From CAYMSF01 sp964542255 (GTDB lineage Bacteria; Verrucomicrobiota; Lentisphaeria; Victivallales; Victivallaceae): 64,000 bases of DNA. Made by a program: the position numbers and the translations under genes. Shown here piece after piece: positions 1 to 7,900 of the stretch. The notes below the pieces were generated by a model. It was not told the DNA's origin, searched no databases, and saw only the letters and a list, made by a program, of their open reading frames with translations. The DNA lies in the NCBI GenBank assembly GCA_964542255.1, contig CAZITV010000001.1:35705-99704 (forward strand), read 5' to 3'. Each line of letters starts with the position of its first letter. Position 1 is the first letter of the stretch.

Positions 1-544
1 GTTTGTTTTTATCTTTGTTAGCGGGTGCGGTGTCTTTATTGTCCGCATTTTTTTTATTTTTGTCGGCATCATCAGTTTTATCGGTAATCGGTTTTATTCC
101 GTCTGGTCTAAGTTGAATCGGCATTGCATCACCGATGACACCAGCGGGATTAATGGCAATACGGTTTGCCGCCAGCGCAATAATTAGTCCAGCCGATATT
201 CCTTGAGGATTTACAAATGCGACAGTAGGTACTTTGGCTTTAATAAGTACTGAAACATATTTTAGTGCAACGTCAATTCTGCCGCCGGGCGTATCAAGTT
301 CAAATATCACCGCACGCACGTTATTGTGTTCGGCTTTCTTTAATATTTTTTTCAAAAATAATAAATCTTGCTCGGAAATTTCTTTAAAATCACTGAATTG
401 CGGCACAAAATAGACAATATCGTTTTTGCCGGTTGGTGCAAAAATATCCATCTCGTCAACCGCATATACAGACGTCACGCAAAACATAAACAATAAAATT
501 GGGAATAACGCAACTATAAGTTTTGATTTAAGCATCCTGCTCAT
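1..544 (-). CDS. NfeD/ClpP-class membrane serine protease, N-terminal part (3' end outside window)
   Basis: Reading the minus strand from an ATG at 544 gives a signal peptide or first membrane segment (MSRMLKSKLIVALFPILLF...), then a ClpP/crotonase-like fold. I see 'FELDTPGGRIDVAL' followed by 'NPQGISAGLIIALAANRI', which matches the NfeD-type protease layout with the nucleophile Ser in the (I)SAG turn. These proteases cleave membrane or stomatin-like partners and often sit beside a stomatin gene, which is not visible here. The last residues in the window form a Lys/Asp/Asn-rich linker, and the gene runs off the left edge. An AAGGA stretch lies 3 nt before ATG 544; a second in-frame ATG at 535 is about 12 nt from it, so the start is ambiguous by 3 codons. 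The family call is by motif recognition only. Confidence 0.75.
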   Translation of the reverse strand, partial: MSRMLKSKLIVALFPILLFMFCVTSVYAVDEMDIFAPTGKNDIVYFVPQFSDFKEISEQDLLFLKKILKKAEHNNVRAVIFELDTPGGRIDVALKYVSVLIKAKVPTVAFVNPQGISAGLIIALAANRIAINPAGVIGDAMPIQLRPDGIKPITDKTDDADKNKKNADNKDTAPANKDKNK

Positions 545-855
545 TTTTCCTTGTAAAGTTGATACGGTTTTGACAAAATTGAGCCGTATAAAAATATTCA
601 AAATCATTTTACTGTCATCGTCTATAATTTAACAAGTCAATATTTATTATCAACAAGAAATAATCAAAAAATGAAAACATTACAAATAATTATTGATAGG
701 CAGTTGAACAAAAGAAATAACAAAAAATATCTTTGCAGCGCATATTCATAACGACTAATTCTTTTCTTTGAATTACTGGCAAAAGGCTTTTTGTGGTGAT
801 ATATTAAATACATATGAATTTCTGAAAATAATGGTCAAAAATCAGGACAATGTTA
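545..855. other. Intergenic region between divergent nfeD-like and ugd genes
   Basis: About 310 AT-rich bases separate two divergently transcribed genes, so promoters for both should lie here. I see A/T-rich -10-like hexamers upstream of the dehydrogenase (around 800-812) but no convincing -35 partner. No ORF with an SD, no strong hairpin and no repeat was recognised. Confidence 0.5.
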
Positions 856-2229
856 ATGAACAAAACAATTTTATGTATTGGCGCCGGTTATGTAGGTGGT
901 CCAACCATGGCGGTAATGGCGGATAATTGCCCGGATTATAAAGTTATCGTTGTAGATAATAACCAACAACGTATCAACGCTTGGCAGTCGGACGTGCTGC
1001 CTATTTATGAGCCAGGTCTTGATGAAGTGGTTAAACGCGCCAGGGGGCGCAATTTGTTCTTTTCAACCGATGTTTACAGCGCTATTGCCGAGGCAGATAT
1101 AATTTTTGTCAGCGTGAATACGCCCACAAAAACATTCGGTGCCGGTGCCGGCAAGGCTGCTGATTTACAATTCTGGGAAAAAACAGCGCGCGATATTATT
1201 GAACATTCAACAACCGATAAAATTGTTGTTGAGAAAAGCACGCTGCCGGTTAGAACAGCGCAGGCGATGCATAGAATTCTGCAATCGAACACTAAGGGGC
1301 TAAATTTTGACGTAATTTCAAATCCGGAATTTATGGCAGAAGGTACCGCCATAAATGACTTGCAAAATCCTGACAGAGTGTTAATCGGGTGTATGGACTC
1401 ATCCAGCGGAAAGCTTGCCATGCAGCGGTTGGTGGATATTTACCGTAATTGGGTGCCGCTCGAAAAAATTAAAACTACCAGTATTTGGAGCAGCGAATTA
1501 TCAAAATTAGTTTCCAACGCGATGCTGGCGCAGCGTATATCTTCAGTGAACAGCATTTCCGCGTTGTGCGAAAAAACTGATGCCAATATTTTGGAAGTAT
1601 CTTCAGCAATGGGAATGGACTCGCGTATTGGCTCAAAATTTCTACGGGCAGGGGTAGGCTTTGGTGGTTCGTGTTTCAAAAAAGATATTTTAAATTTGGT
1701 CTATTTATGTGAATTTTATGGTTTGCCTGAAGTTGCTGCATATTGGCATCAGGTCGTCATGATGAACGATTACCAGGAGAAACGTTTTGTTGACCGAATC
1801 TCGCAAAAAATGTTTAACACCATTGCAGGTAAAAAAATTGCGGTGTTTGGGTTCTCTTTTAAAGCTGATACCGGCGATACTCGCGAATCTCCAGCTATCT
1901 ATATCTGTAAAATGTTACTAGAAGAGCATGCTGAATTGGCAATCCATGATCCACAGGCCTTGGAAAACGCCGCCATCGATCTCGCCGACGTGCATGGCAA
2001 AGTATCATACCATGTTGACCCGGTTGAAGCCGCCAAAGGCGCACACGCTATTGCCGTATTGACAGAGTGGAAAGAATTCATTAATTATGATTTTCATAAA
2101 ATTTATGAGGTAATGGAAAAACCTGCATTTATATTTGATGGACGTAATATTTTGAAACATAAAGAGTTGTATGATATTGGTTTCAATGTCTATCCGTTGG
2201 GGCAACCTGAGCAGTCACACCTGATTTGA
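856..2229 (+). CDS. ugd: UDP-glucose 6-dehydrogenase, animal-like subtype
   Basis: Oxidises UDP-glucose to UDP-glucuronate with two NAD+ in the cytoplasm, a precursor step for capsule, LPS or glycan synthesis. The 457-residue protein has the Rossmann motif GAGYVGGPT near residue 9, the central dimerisation helix, and the catalytic cysteine in GFGGSCFKKD (about Cys273). The C-terminal domain carries the GFSFKADTGDTRES stretch. Details such as INAWQS..LPIYEPGL, GRNLFFSTDV, VNTPTKT.G and WSSELSKLVSNAMLAQRISS are closer to animal UGDH than to typical bacterial Ugd/TuaD as I remember both. ATG 856 is preferred over ATG 850 because AGGA (844-847) is 8 nt from 856 but only 2 nt from 850. It is monocistronic, facing mlaD convergently. 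Confidence 0.95.
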   Translation: MNKTILCIGAGYVGGPTMAVMADNCPDYKVIVVDNNQQRINAWQSDVLPIYEPGLDEVVKRARGRNLFFSTDVYSAIAEADIIFVSVNTPTKTFGAGAGKAADLQFWEKTARDIIEHSTTDKIVVEKSTLPVRTAQAMHRILQSNTKGLNFDVISNPEFMAEGTAINDLQNPDRVLIGCMDSSSGKLAMQRLVDIYRNWVPLEKIKTTSIWSSELSKLVSNAMLAQRISSVNSISALCEKTDANILEVSSAMGMDSRIGSKFLRAGVGFGGSCFKKDILNLVYLCEFYGLPEVAAYWHQVVMMNDYQEKRFVDRISQKMFNTIAGKKIAVFGFSFKADTGDTRESPAIYICKMLLEEHAELAIHDPQALENAAIDLADVHGKVSYHVDPVEAAKGAHAIAVLTEWKEFINYDFHKIYEVMEKPAFIFDGRNILKHKELYDIGFNVYPLGQPEQSHLI

Positions 2230-2235
2230 CAGCTA

Positions 2236-2291
2236 AATATTGAGCGATCAATATTCGTTAAAGCATTCAAAACTAATTTAAACAAATGCTT
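2236..2291. terminator. Two hairpins between convergent ugd and mlaD
   Basis: AATATTGA (2236-2243) pairs perfectly with TCAATATT (2248-2255) around a GCGA loop, a GNRA-type tetraloop. A second stem pairs AAGCATT (2261-2267) with AATGCTT (2285-2291). Neither is followed by a long T tract, so this may be a weak or factor-assisted bidirectional terminator. The location between two convergent stop codons supports the call. Confidence 0.45.
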
Positions 2292-2293
2292 AA

Positions 2294-3289
2294 TTATGGT
2301 CGTTTTACTGGTTTGAGCACTGGCTGTTTCTGTTTTCCTCGGACTAATGCACTAGGGTCGTCGTTGAGATAATTAACCAATTCGTTCAGTGAATCAATAG
2401 TTTGGTCAATTTTGTTGATTGTGGTCTGCAATGATTGTTTAACTTCATTAACTGAGTCAGCGGCATTGCGGAAAGATTTAGACGTTTCTGGAATTTGAGC
2501 GTTTTGTAAATCTTTTCTGGCATCAGTTGCCAGTGCGTTGATGGTTTTTAGATTGCTGTTAAGTCCATCAACAATTTCCCTCAGCTTATTTTCGGTAAAA
2601 ACATTACTGATGCTGGATGTACTTTTCTCGAGATTATCGCTCATTTTTTCCATTTTTTCAATGGTGTTTTTGAGTTTTGGGTCGTCGAGCAAACGTTGCA
2701 TTGATTTAAGCGTTTCAGTCATTTCATCAGAAATTTTATCAAAAGGCACACGCGAAATTTTTTCCAGCGATGTATTGATTAATTTGAGGATATCCTTGAA
2801 CATTGATGGTTGTGCAGGAACATAGAAGTGGGTTTTTGAAATATTATTTGGTTCAGTGATAATATTACTGGCATTATCAATATAATAATCCAATTCAATA
2901 TACTTGAGTCCAGTAATGCCGGCATATTCCAAGCGGCAGCGTAGCCCTTTGCTGCGTTCTTTTTTAAAAAAATCATAAAATTGATCTAGTGCTTTTGTCA
3001 TTGGCATATTACTTTCTCCAGTAAATGCTTTTAATTCAATATCCATATCAACGCGAATAAGGTTTTCATTAATCGCAATTGAAATATCGGAAACTGAGCC
3101 TATTGGAACTCCTTTATATTTTACCTGTGTGCCAACAGCAATTCCCTGAACCGATTCTTGAAATAAAGTAACAAAACGTGCCTTTTTCTCAAACACATCA
3201 GAAAGACCAAAGACAAAAATAACCGCGAAAAAAAGTGTTACAGCAGCGATTACAAACATACCAAGACGAAATTTATTGGCTTCAATCAT
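2294..3289 (-). CDS. mlaD: MlaD-like MCE-domain lipid-transport protein
   Basis: Periplasmic substrate-binding component of an Mla-type phospholipid ABC importer/exporter. One N-terminal transmembrane helix (residues about 9-30) anchors the protein, followed by an MCE domain (about 36-120; ARFVTLFQESVQGIAVGTQVKYKGVPIGSV is a textbook MCE start). The remaining about 180 residues are helical and coiled-coil-like (KISDEMTETLKSMQRLLDD..., repeated Lys/Glu/Asn heptads), as in the MlaD/PqiB/YebT group. At 331 residues it is longer than E. coli MlaD (about 180) because of this helical tail. The ATG at 3289 has GAAGGA upstream. It is the last gene of a run mlaE-mlaF-mlaD; no mlaB or mlaC is present here. 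Confidence 0.88.
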   Translation of the reverse strand: MIEANKFRLGMFVIAAVTLFFAVIFVFGLSDVFEKKARFVTLFQESVQGIAVGTQVKYKGVPIGSVSDISIAINENLIRVDMDIELKAFTGESNMPMTKALDQFYDFFKKERSKGLRCRLEYAGITGLKYIELDYYIDNASNIITEPNNISKTHFYVPAQPSMFKDILKLINTSLEKISRVPFDKISDEMTETLKSMQRLLDDPKLKNTIEKMEKMSDNLEKSTSSISNVFTENKLREIVDGLNSNLKTINALATDARKDLQNAQIPETSKSFRNAADSVNEVKQSLQTTINKIDQTIDSLNELVNYLNDDPSALVRGKQKQPVLKPVKRP

Positions 3290-3307
3290 AATAAATCCTT
3301 CAAAATA

Positions 3308-4096
3308 CTAATGTTCAGGGGGAGCATTGTGGCGTTTCATGCCGGCGCGGTTTAGAAAATTTCTAACATTTTCATTCGGTGAAAATTGTTGCAGTGCCTT
3401 GGGATTGCCAGCCGCAATGATGCCTCGGGTTTCTTTACCTAAAATTATAACTCGGTCAGCAATGGCAAAAATACTGTCAAGTTCATGGCTAACAATCACA
3501 ATAGTTGTACCCAAATCACGCCGCAACTGTAAAATCAACATATCAAGCTCGGCTGAAGTTATTGGGTCAAGTCCAGCTGATGGTTCGTCAAAAAAAAGTA
3601 ACGACGGGTCCAAAGCCATAGCTCTTGCCAGACCAGCACGTTTACGCATTCCACCACTAAGTTCTGACGGCATATAGTTACCACAACCACTCAAGTTTAC
3701 TAATGTAAGTTTTTTCTCAATGATTTCGTCAATTTCATCTTTGGATTTATCGGTATATTCTTCCAGCGGGAGCGCGATATTTTCGGCAACGGTCATTGAG
3801 CCGAATAACGCACCGCCCTGGTAGGTAACGCCAAATCTGCGCATTAGTCGACGTCGTTCATTTTCATTGGCGAAAACGATACTTTCGTTAAAAATACTAA
3901 TATCTCCTTTGAAGGGCTGATATAAGCCGATAATGTGTTTTAAAAGAGTACTTTTCCCGCAGCCAGAACCGCCTAATATGCCGAATATTTCACCTGGTTC
4001 TATTGCAAAATTCAGATTATCTAATACCACGACATCGCCGTAGCCGATTTTTAAATCTTTTACTTCAACAATATATTTTTGATCATTCGAGTTCAT
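3308..4096 (-). CDS. mlaF: MlaF-like ABC transporter ATP-binding protein
   Basis: Cytoplasmic ATPase that powers the MCE/Mla lipid transporter. The 262-residue protein shows Walker A GGSGCGKST (about residues 42-50), a Q-loop in TYQGGALF, signature LSGGMRKRAGLARA, Walker B LLFFDEPSAGLD and the switch histidine in IVIVSHELD. The ATG starts immediately after the mlaE TAA (zero spacing), so translation is probably coupled; the SD would lie inside the end of mlaE. The MlaF-type signature LSGGMRKR with a GALF element distinguishes it from generic importers. The gene order permease-ATPase-MCE supports the assignment. Confidence 0.92.
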   Translation of the reverse strand: MNSNDQKYIVEVKDLKIGYGDVVVLDNLNFAIEPGEIFGILGGSGCGKSTLLKHIIGLYQPFKGDISIFNESIVFANENERRRLMRRFGVTYQGGALFGSMTVAENIALPLEEYTDKSKDEIDEIIEKKLTLVNLSGCGNYMPSELSGGMRKRAGLARAMALDPSLLFFDEPSAGLDPITSAELDMLILQLRRDLGTTIVIVSHELDSIFAIADRVIILGKETRGIIAAGNPKALQQFSPNENVRNFLNRAGMKRHNAPPEH

Positions 4097-4906
4097 TTAA
4101 TATCCCATAACTGAAAACAGTATAGTTAACACCGCATCGGCGATAACGATAAAGAATATTGAGGTTACTACTGCTGAAGTGGTAGCTCTTCCAACGCCTT
4201 GCGCATTGCACTCCGACTGAAATCCGCGCAGACAGCCAACAACGGCAATAATTATTGCGAAAACAAGACTTTTTATAATACCAAGGAAAAATACCATTGG
4301 CGTTAGAACTTCAATAGTACGGTTATAATATGCAACCGCTGGCAGTCCCAGCATTGTTGTCCCGACCACAAATCCGCCTAGTATGCCAATGACATCACCA
4401 AAAATAGTTAAAAGTGGGATTGTCATAATCATCGCCAGAATTTTAGGAATAACTAAAAATCTGCCTGGGGCTAATCCCATGGTTTCAAGTGCGTTAATTT
4501 CCTCATCAAGTTTCATCGAACCAATTTCAGCGGCGAATGCGGAGCCTGCCCGACCGGTGGCAATCATCGCCACCATTAACGGACCTAATTCTTTGAGAAT
4601 CGAGAAGCCGACTAAATCAGCGACATATAATTCTGTGCCAAATTTCCGCATTTGTACCGCAGCCTGAAAGCCTAAAATAATGCCCATTAGAAAACAGATC
4701 ATCATTACAATTGGTAACGCTTGACTTCCGCACATATCCATATAGTAAATGGTCTCGCGCCAGCGAATTTTTTTGGGGTTGCGGATTGCCTGCCAGCAAA
4801 CTTTAGCCAAGTCACCTAAAAAGCAAACCATTTCCAATAAATCAAGGAACTCCGTTTTTGCAGTGGCGCCGATTTTTTCAACGAATTCTCTAGAAGGATG
4901 ACTCAT
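4097..4906 (-). CDS. mlaE: MlaE-like ABC transporter permease
   Basis: Inner-membrane permease of the MCE lipid transporter. The 269-residue protein has the MlaE hallmarks: about five hydrophobic segments, the coupling-helix region KELGPLMVAMIATGRAGSAFAAEIGSM, and EEINALETMGLAP. The annotated start is the ATG at 4906; a TTG at 4909 directly before it would add one residue and is less likely. It follows the DUF2304 gene by 35 nt and is followed without a gap by mlaF, so it is likely part of a five-gene envelope operon running 6063 to 2294 on the minus strand. Confidence 0.92.
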   Translation of the reverse strand: MSHPSREFVEKIGATAKTEFLDLLEMVCFLGDLAKVCWQAIRNPKKIRWRETIYYMDMCGSQALPIVMMICFLMGIILGFQAAVQMRKFGTELYVADLVGFSILKELGPLMVAMIATGRAGSAFAAEIGSMKLDEEINALETMGLAPGRFLVIPKILAMIMTIPLLTIFGDVIGILGGFVVGTTMLGLPAVAYYNRTIEVLTPMVFFLGIIKSLVFAIIIAVVGCLRGFQSECNAQGVGRATTSAVVTSIFFIVIADAVLTILFSVMGY

Positions 4907-4941
4907 CAATATCTAACCTGTGTTAAGCACACTGGGACACA

Positions 4942-5337
4942 TTAAACATGATTATTATTGTTCTGTTGTGCTTGTTTTTCTTCAAGACGCTTAAATTTTT
5001 CTGAAAGCAGGGCTAACTCTTGTGTTAAATCTTTGATTCTTTCGGTCTGTTTTGAAATAACAATTGAATATTGAATTAATATTAGTAGTACTGCTACCAT
5101 CATAAAGATAAACAGCATCGCCGGTGGGTAAGCGATGCCAACCAATCTGGATATATAATCTAAGCCGCGTTGCCATGTGGCTAAAACCACAAAAATTGTT
5201 CCCATGAAAATCCAAATTAAAGAATAAGCCTCTTTAATCAATTGCTTGCGTATGGATTCGATAATAAAAATCATCAGTAAAATACTGCCCAGAAAAGTGA
5301 TGATTTCCAATCGGCCAATTTCATTAAGAAAATTCAT
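4942..5337 (-). CDS. DUF2304-family small membrane protein
   Basis: A 131-residue protein with three or four hydrophobic segments (about 14-30, 38-55, 68-95) and a charged coiled-coil C-terminus (QTERIKDLTQELALLSEKFKRLEEKQ) ending in Gln/Asn. This arrangement, and its position directly after a dolichyl-phosphate-mannose-synthase-like GT2, is typical of DUF2304 proteins. Such proteins are thought to act with polyprenyl-phosphate glycosyltransferases; the exact role is not established. Its ATG directly follows the TAA of the glycosyltransferase, so the two are almost certainly co-translated. Confidence 0.8.
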   Translation of the reverse strand: MNFLNEIGRLEIITFLGSILLMIFIIESIRKQLIKEAYSLIWIFMGTIFVVLATWQRGLDYISRLVGIAYPPAMLFIFMMVAVLLILIQYSIVISKQTERIKDLTQELALLSEKFKRLEEKQAQQNNNNHV

Positions 5338-6063
5338 TTATGACTTCTCCTGTTTAATTGGCGGGCGGATTGCAACCATGATAATCGCAAACATAACTTT
5401 AATCATATAATAAACTGATTTCATCGGAGAAATTGAGGATACTCCGCCTTGACGCGGATTCATGTCAGTAAAAACCTCTTCCATTCTGAAGCCGTTGCGC
5501 CCCAATAAAATGACTTCCTCAGGTTCAGGATAGTCAAACGATGGATAGCGTCTGGCAAGAAATGACAATGCACGACGGTTATATGCACGAAAACCGGATG
5601 TGTTATCGGTAATTTTCTGGCGCACTAATATTGAATTTACAATAAAAAACATTGTTATACCGATACGGCGGAAAAAAGTAGATTTAAAGCCCTCATTCTT
5701 CTCGCAGAATCTTGAACCAATGACAACATCAGCTTTGCCATTTATTATTGGCGAAAGTAATTTGTCAATATTCTCGGCTTTATGCTGCCCATCACCGTCA
5801 AACTTAATTGCCAGTTGGTATCCGTTGCGGTGGGCATATTTTAGTCCAGTCTGAACACCGCCGCCGATGCCCAGATTGACTGGCAAATCCAAAACGGTTT
5901 TGACCCCGCAGGCAGATGCTACGGCCGATGAATTATCCGTAGAGCAATCGTTAATAATAATAATATCCATTTCCGGAACGTGTTTTTTTAAGGTAGCGAC
6001 AACACCGGGAATATTTTTTTCTTCATTGTAACAAGGAACCAGAATCGCCGTCTTCAAAGACAT
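5338..6063 (-). CDS. Family 2 glycosyltransferase, polyprenyl-phosphate-sugar synthase type
   Basis: A 241-residue GT-A enzyme. It opens with TAILVPCYNEEKNIPGVV, has IIIINDCSTDNS for the nucleotide-sugar site and FDGDGQHKAENID as the DXD-like metal-binding region, then DNTSGFRAYNRRAL, as in DPM1/GtrB-type enzymes that load a sugar onto undecaprenyl phosphate. A weak C-terminal hydrophobic segment (YYMIKVMFAIIMVAI) may tether it to the membrane. The ATG at 6063 has TAGGG about 7 nt upstream. It heads the run with DUF2304 and mlaEFD. The sugar donor cannot be told from sequence. Confidence 0.88.
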   Translation of the reverse strand: MSLKTAILVPCYNEEKNIPGVVATLKKHVPEMDIIIINDCSTDNSSAVASACGVKTVLDLPVNLGIGGGVQTGLKYAHRNGYQLAIKFDGDGQHKAENIDKLLSPIINGKADVVIGSRFCEKNEGFKSTFFRRIGITMFFIVNSILVRQKITDNTSGFRAYNRRALSFLARRYPSFDYPEPEEVILLGRNGFRMEEVFTDMNPRQGGVSSISPMKSVYYMIKVMFAIIMVAIRPPIKQEKS

Positions 6064-6222
6064 ACTAATACCCTAAATTCATTGTTGATGAGCTGAACCG
6101 GAATACATTTATATATATTACTAATATCCATAAATTCTCAAGAGCACAAGATAAGCAGTAAATAAACTCAAAACCAGAGATAAGATAGCGCATTAATGAT
6201 TTAATTCAACTCGGCAATTAGA

Positions 6223-7170
6223 CTATGACATTTGAATTTTGAAAGGCTGGAATGATAATAGTTTTTCAAGTTGCCCCAGCATCTCACGGCAATCTTTAGA
6301 TGCTTCAGGCCACATTGCCTGAAGATGGGTGCAGGCAAAAGTTGACATATCTGGGATATTAATAAATAATGGAAGTTGTTGCTGTCCCAAAATAGTAGTG
6401 GCAGTATTGGCGATATCATTAATCACGGCGGCAGGCAAATGCCAGTGACCAGACAAAGCCATCTCTGTAAGAGGAGATTCCAATTTGCAATATGTTACTA
6501 AGTTGGAAAGCATAAATGTGATTTTTAGTGCTGGAAAGAGCCGGCTTATCCCTGCGAAGGTAATGACGTTATTATCAATTAATAATTTTGATTCCGGCTT
6601 CAGTGAGGATAATAATTCATTGCGGTTAAGCAACCATGGCGCTTTGCGATTTATTTGCGTAATACTTGGTTCGGGACAGTGAAGGTTGCTGACTTCACGG
6701 TGGCGGAGATGCTTAGCCAATTCAAGAAATAGTGTTGGTGATGCAGTCGTGATATTAATTTTTTGGGCAGCATTAATAACTTGCCCTGCTAAAACTTTAG
6801 CAGTCGTTGTTGAGATACCGAGATGCTGTTCTAGAAGCGATGATATTGCAGCATTTTCCGCAGATAATAAACTTTCAAAACAGATATTTTGTTCACTGTA
6901 AATCTTGGCTGCATCGATAAACCCGCTGTTATGCAGCGCATGTACAACTGCCGCATTAAGTTCACGTTCTGAAAAAAGATTATTTGGGCGTTTATCATGT
7001 TGTATCGCATATTCAACGGCTAACGCAATATCCTCAGCCATCCATTCATCTTGTACTCCGGAATGGCGAAATGCTGAGACAATTCCACGCTGCAGCCACT
7101 CTGAATCAAAGTTGGAAATTGTGCCATCTCCAGCCAGCAGCTGGATCGCATTGTCAGCAATTTTTATCAT
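6223..7170 (-). CDS. ATP-cone-like protein coupled to nrdR, function unknown
   Basis: A 315-residue protein I do not recognise as a named family. Residues about 14-94 have the layout of an ATP-cone domain: a short strand, an F-D-x-x-x-L-x-x-x-I-x-x-A-F helix, a second helix with regularly spaced hydrophobics, then 'SERELNAAVVHALHNSG....AAKIYSE', which resembles the closing ATP-cone helices of NrdR and class I/III ribonucleotide reductases. The remainder has no motif I can name and contains no CXXC or reductase active-site motif. The ATG overlaps the nrdR stop by one base (TAATG), so it is translationally coupled to nrdR. A role in nucleotide sensing is inference. Confidence 0.6.
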   Translation of the reverse strand: MIKIADNAIQLLAGDGTISNFDSEWLQRGIVSAFRHSGVQDEWMAEDIALAVEYAIQHDKRPNNLFSERELNAAVVHALHNSGFIDAAKIYSEQNICFESLLSAENAAISSLLEQHLGISTTTAKVLAGQVINAAQKINITTASPTLFLELAKHLRHREVSNLHCPEPSITQINRKAPWLLNRNELLSSLKPESKLLIDNNVITFAGISRLFPALKITFMLSNLVTYCKLESPLTEMALSGHWHLPAAVINDIANTATTILGQQQLPLFINIPDMSTFACTHLQAMWPEASKDCREMLGQLEKLLSFQPFKIQMS

Positions 7171-7616
7171 TATTTTAGCGCTCTGATTTCTTCTATAAAT
7201 TCTTCTACGTCTTTAAACTTGCGATAAACTGAGGCAAATCTTACATAGGCAACCTGGTCGAGCGATTTCAGCGCTTCCATAACTCTTCTGCCGACCTCTT
7301 GAGTTTCAACTTCCTTGTCGTATAGTCGCTGCAGTTCAATGTAAATTTCGTTTACTGTCTGGTCAATGTCATCAGGCGTTACTGGACGTTTATAACAGGC
7401 ATTTTCAATGCCGCGCCGTAATTTTTCACGGTCAAAATCTTCGCGAATTTTATTGCGTTTGATGACTTTTAACTCAGCCTGGATAATGTCTTCATAAGTG
7501 GTAAAACGGTGCCCGCAATTAAGACACTCACGCCTTCTTCTAACCCCTGCGCCCTCTTTTACTGAACGAGAATCTACGACTTTATCGTCAAGAAACTGGC
7601 ATTCTGGACAACGCAT
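7170..7616 (-). CDS. nrdR: Transcriptional repressor NrdR
   Basis: ATP/dATP-sensing zinc-ribbon repressor of ribonucleotide reductase genes. The 148-residue protein has the zinc finger CPEC...CLNCGHRF at residues 3-37 and an ATP-cone (about 49-135: VIKRNKIREDFDREKLRRGIENACYKRPV, then YDKEVETQEVGRRVMEALKSLD and YVRFASVYRKF). I chose ATG 7616 because GGAGG lies 6 nt upstream and the protein then starts MRCPEC, as in the family; the longer ORF from 7646 adds ten unsupported residues. No nrd structural gene is in the window. Confidence 0.96.
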   Translation of the reverse strand: MRCPECQFLDDKVVDSRSVKEGAGVRRRRECLNCGHRFTTYEDIIQAELKVIKRNKIREDFDREKLRRGIENACYKRPVTPDDIDQTVNEIYIELQRLYDKEVETQEVGRRVMEALKSLDQVAYVRFASVYRKFKDVEEFIEEIRALK

Positions 7617-7900
7617 ACGAAACCTCCAACAAAAACATTGTTGCATAAATTTAAGAGCAGATATAAAAATACTATTATAAATAGCTCTATATAATCAAAC
7701 GGATCGTGTTTTGTAATAATATGCCGATAAATTACATTCAACTTAATTCAGATTGTTTTTATGGAATCATTATTAAAATATCTGGCTGTTAAGATACACT
7801 ATAAAACAAAATGATTCAATATAAGTTCTGTACAGTTGCATAAATTTGTTCTGACGAGAAATGCTTAAAAATCAATAAAGCAGATTATTAACGGTTATTA

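Noticed and set aside
426..632. Plus-strand frame at the left edge
   Set aside because: It lies antisense to the NfeD-like gene start, has no SD, and its residues show no protein-like pattern.
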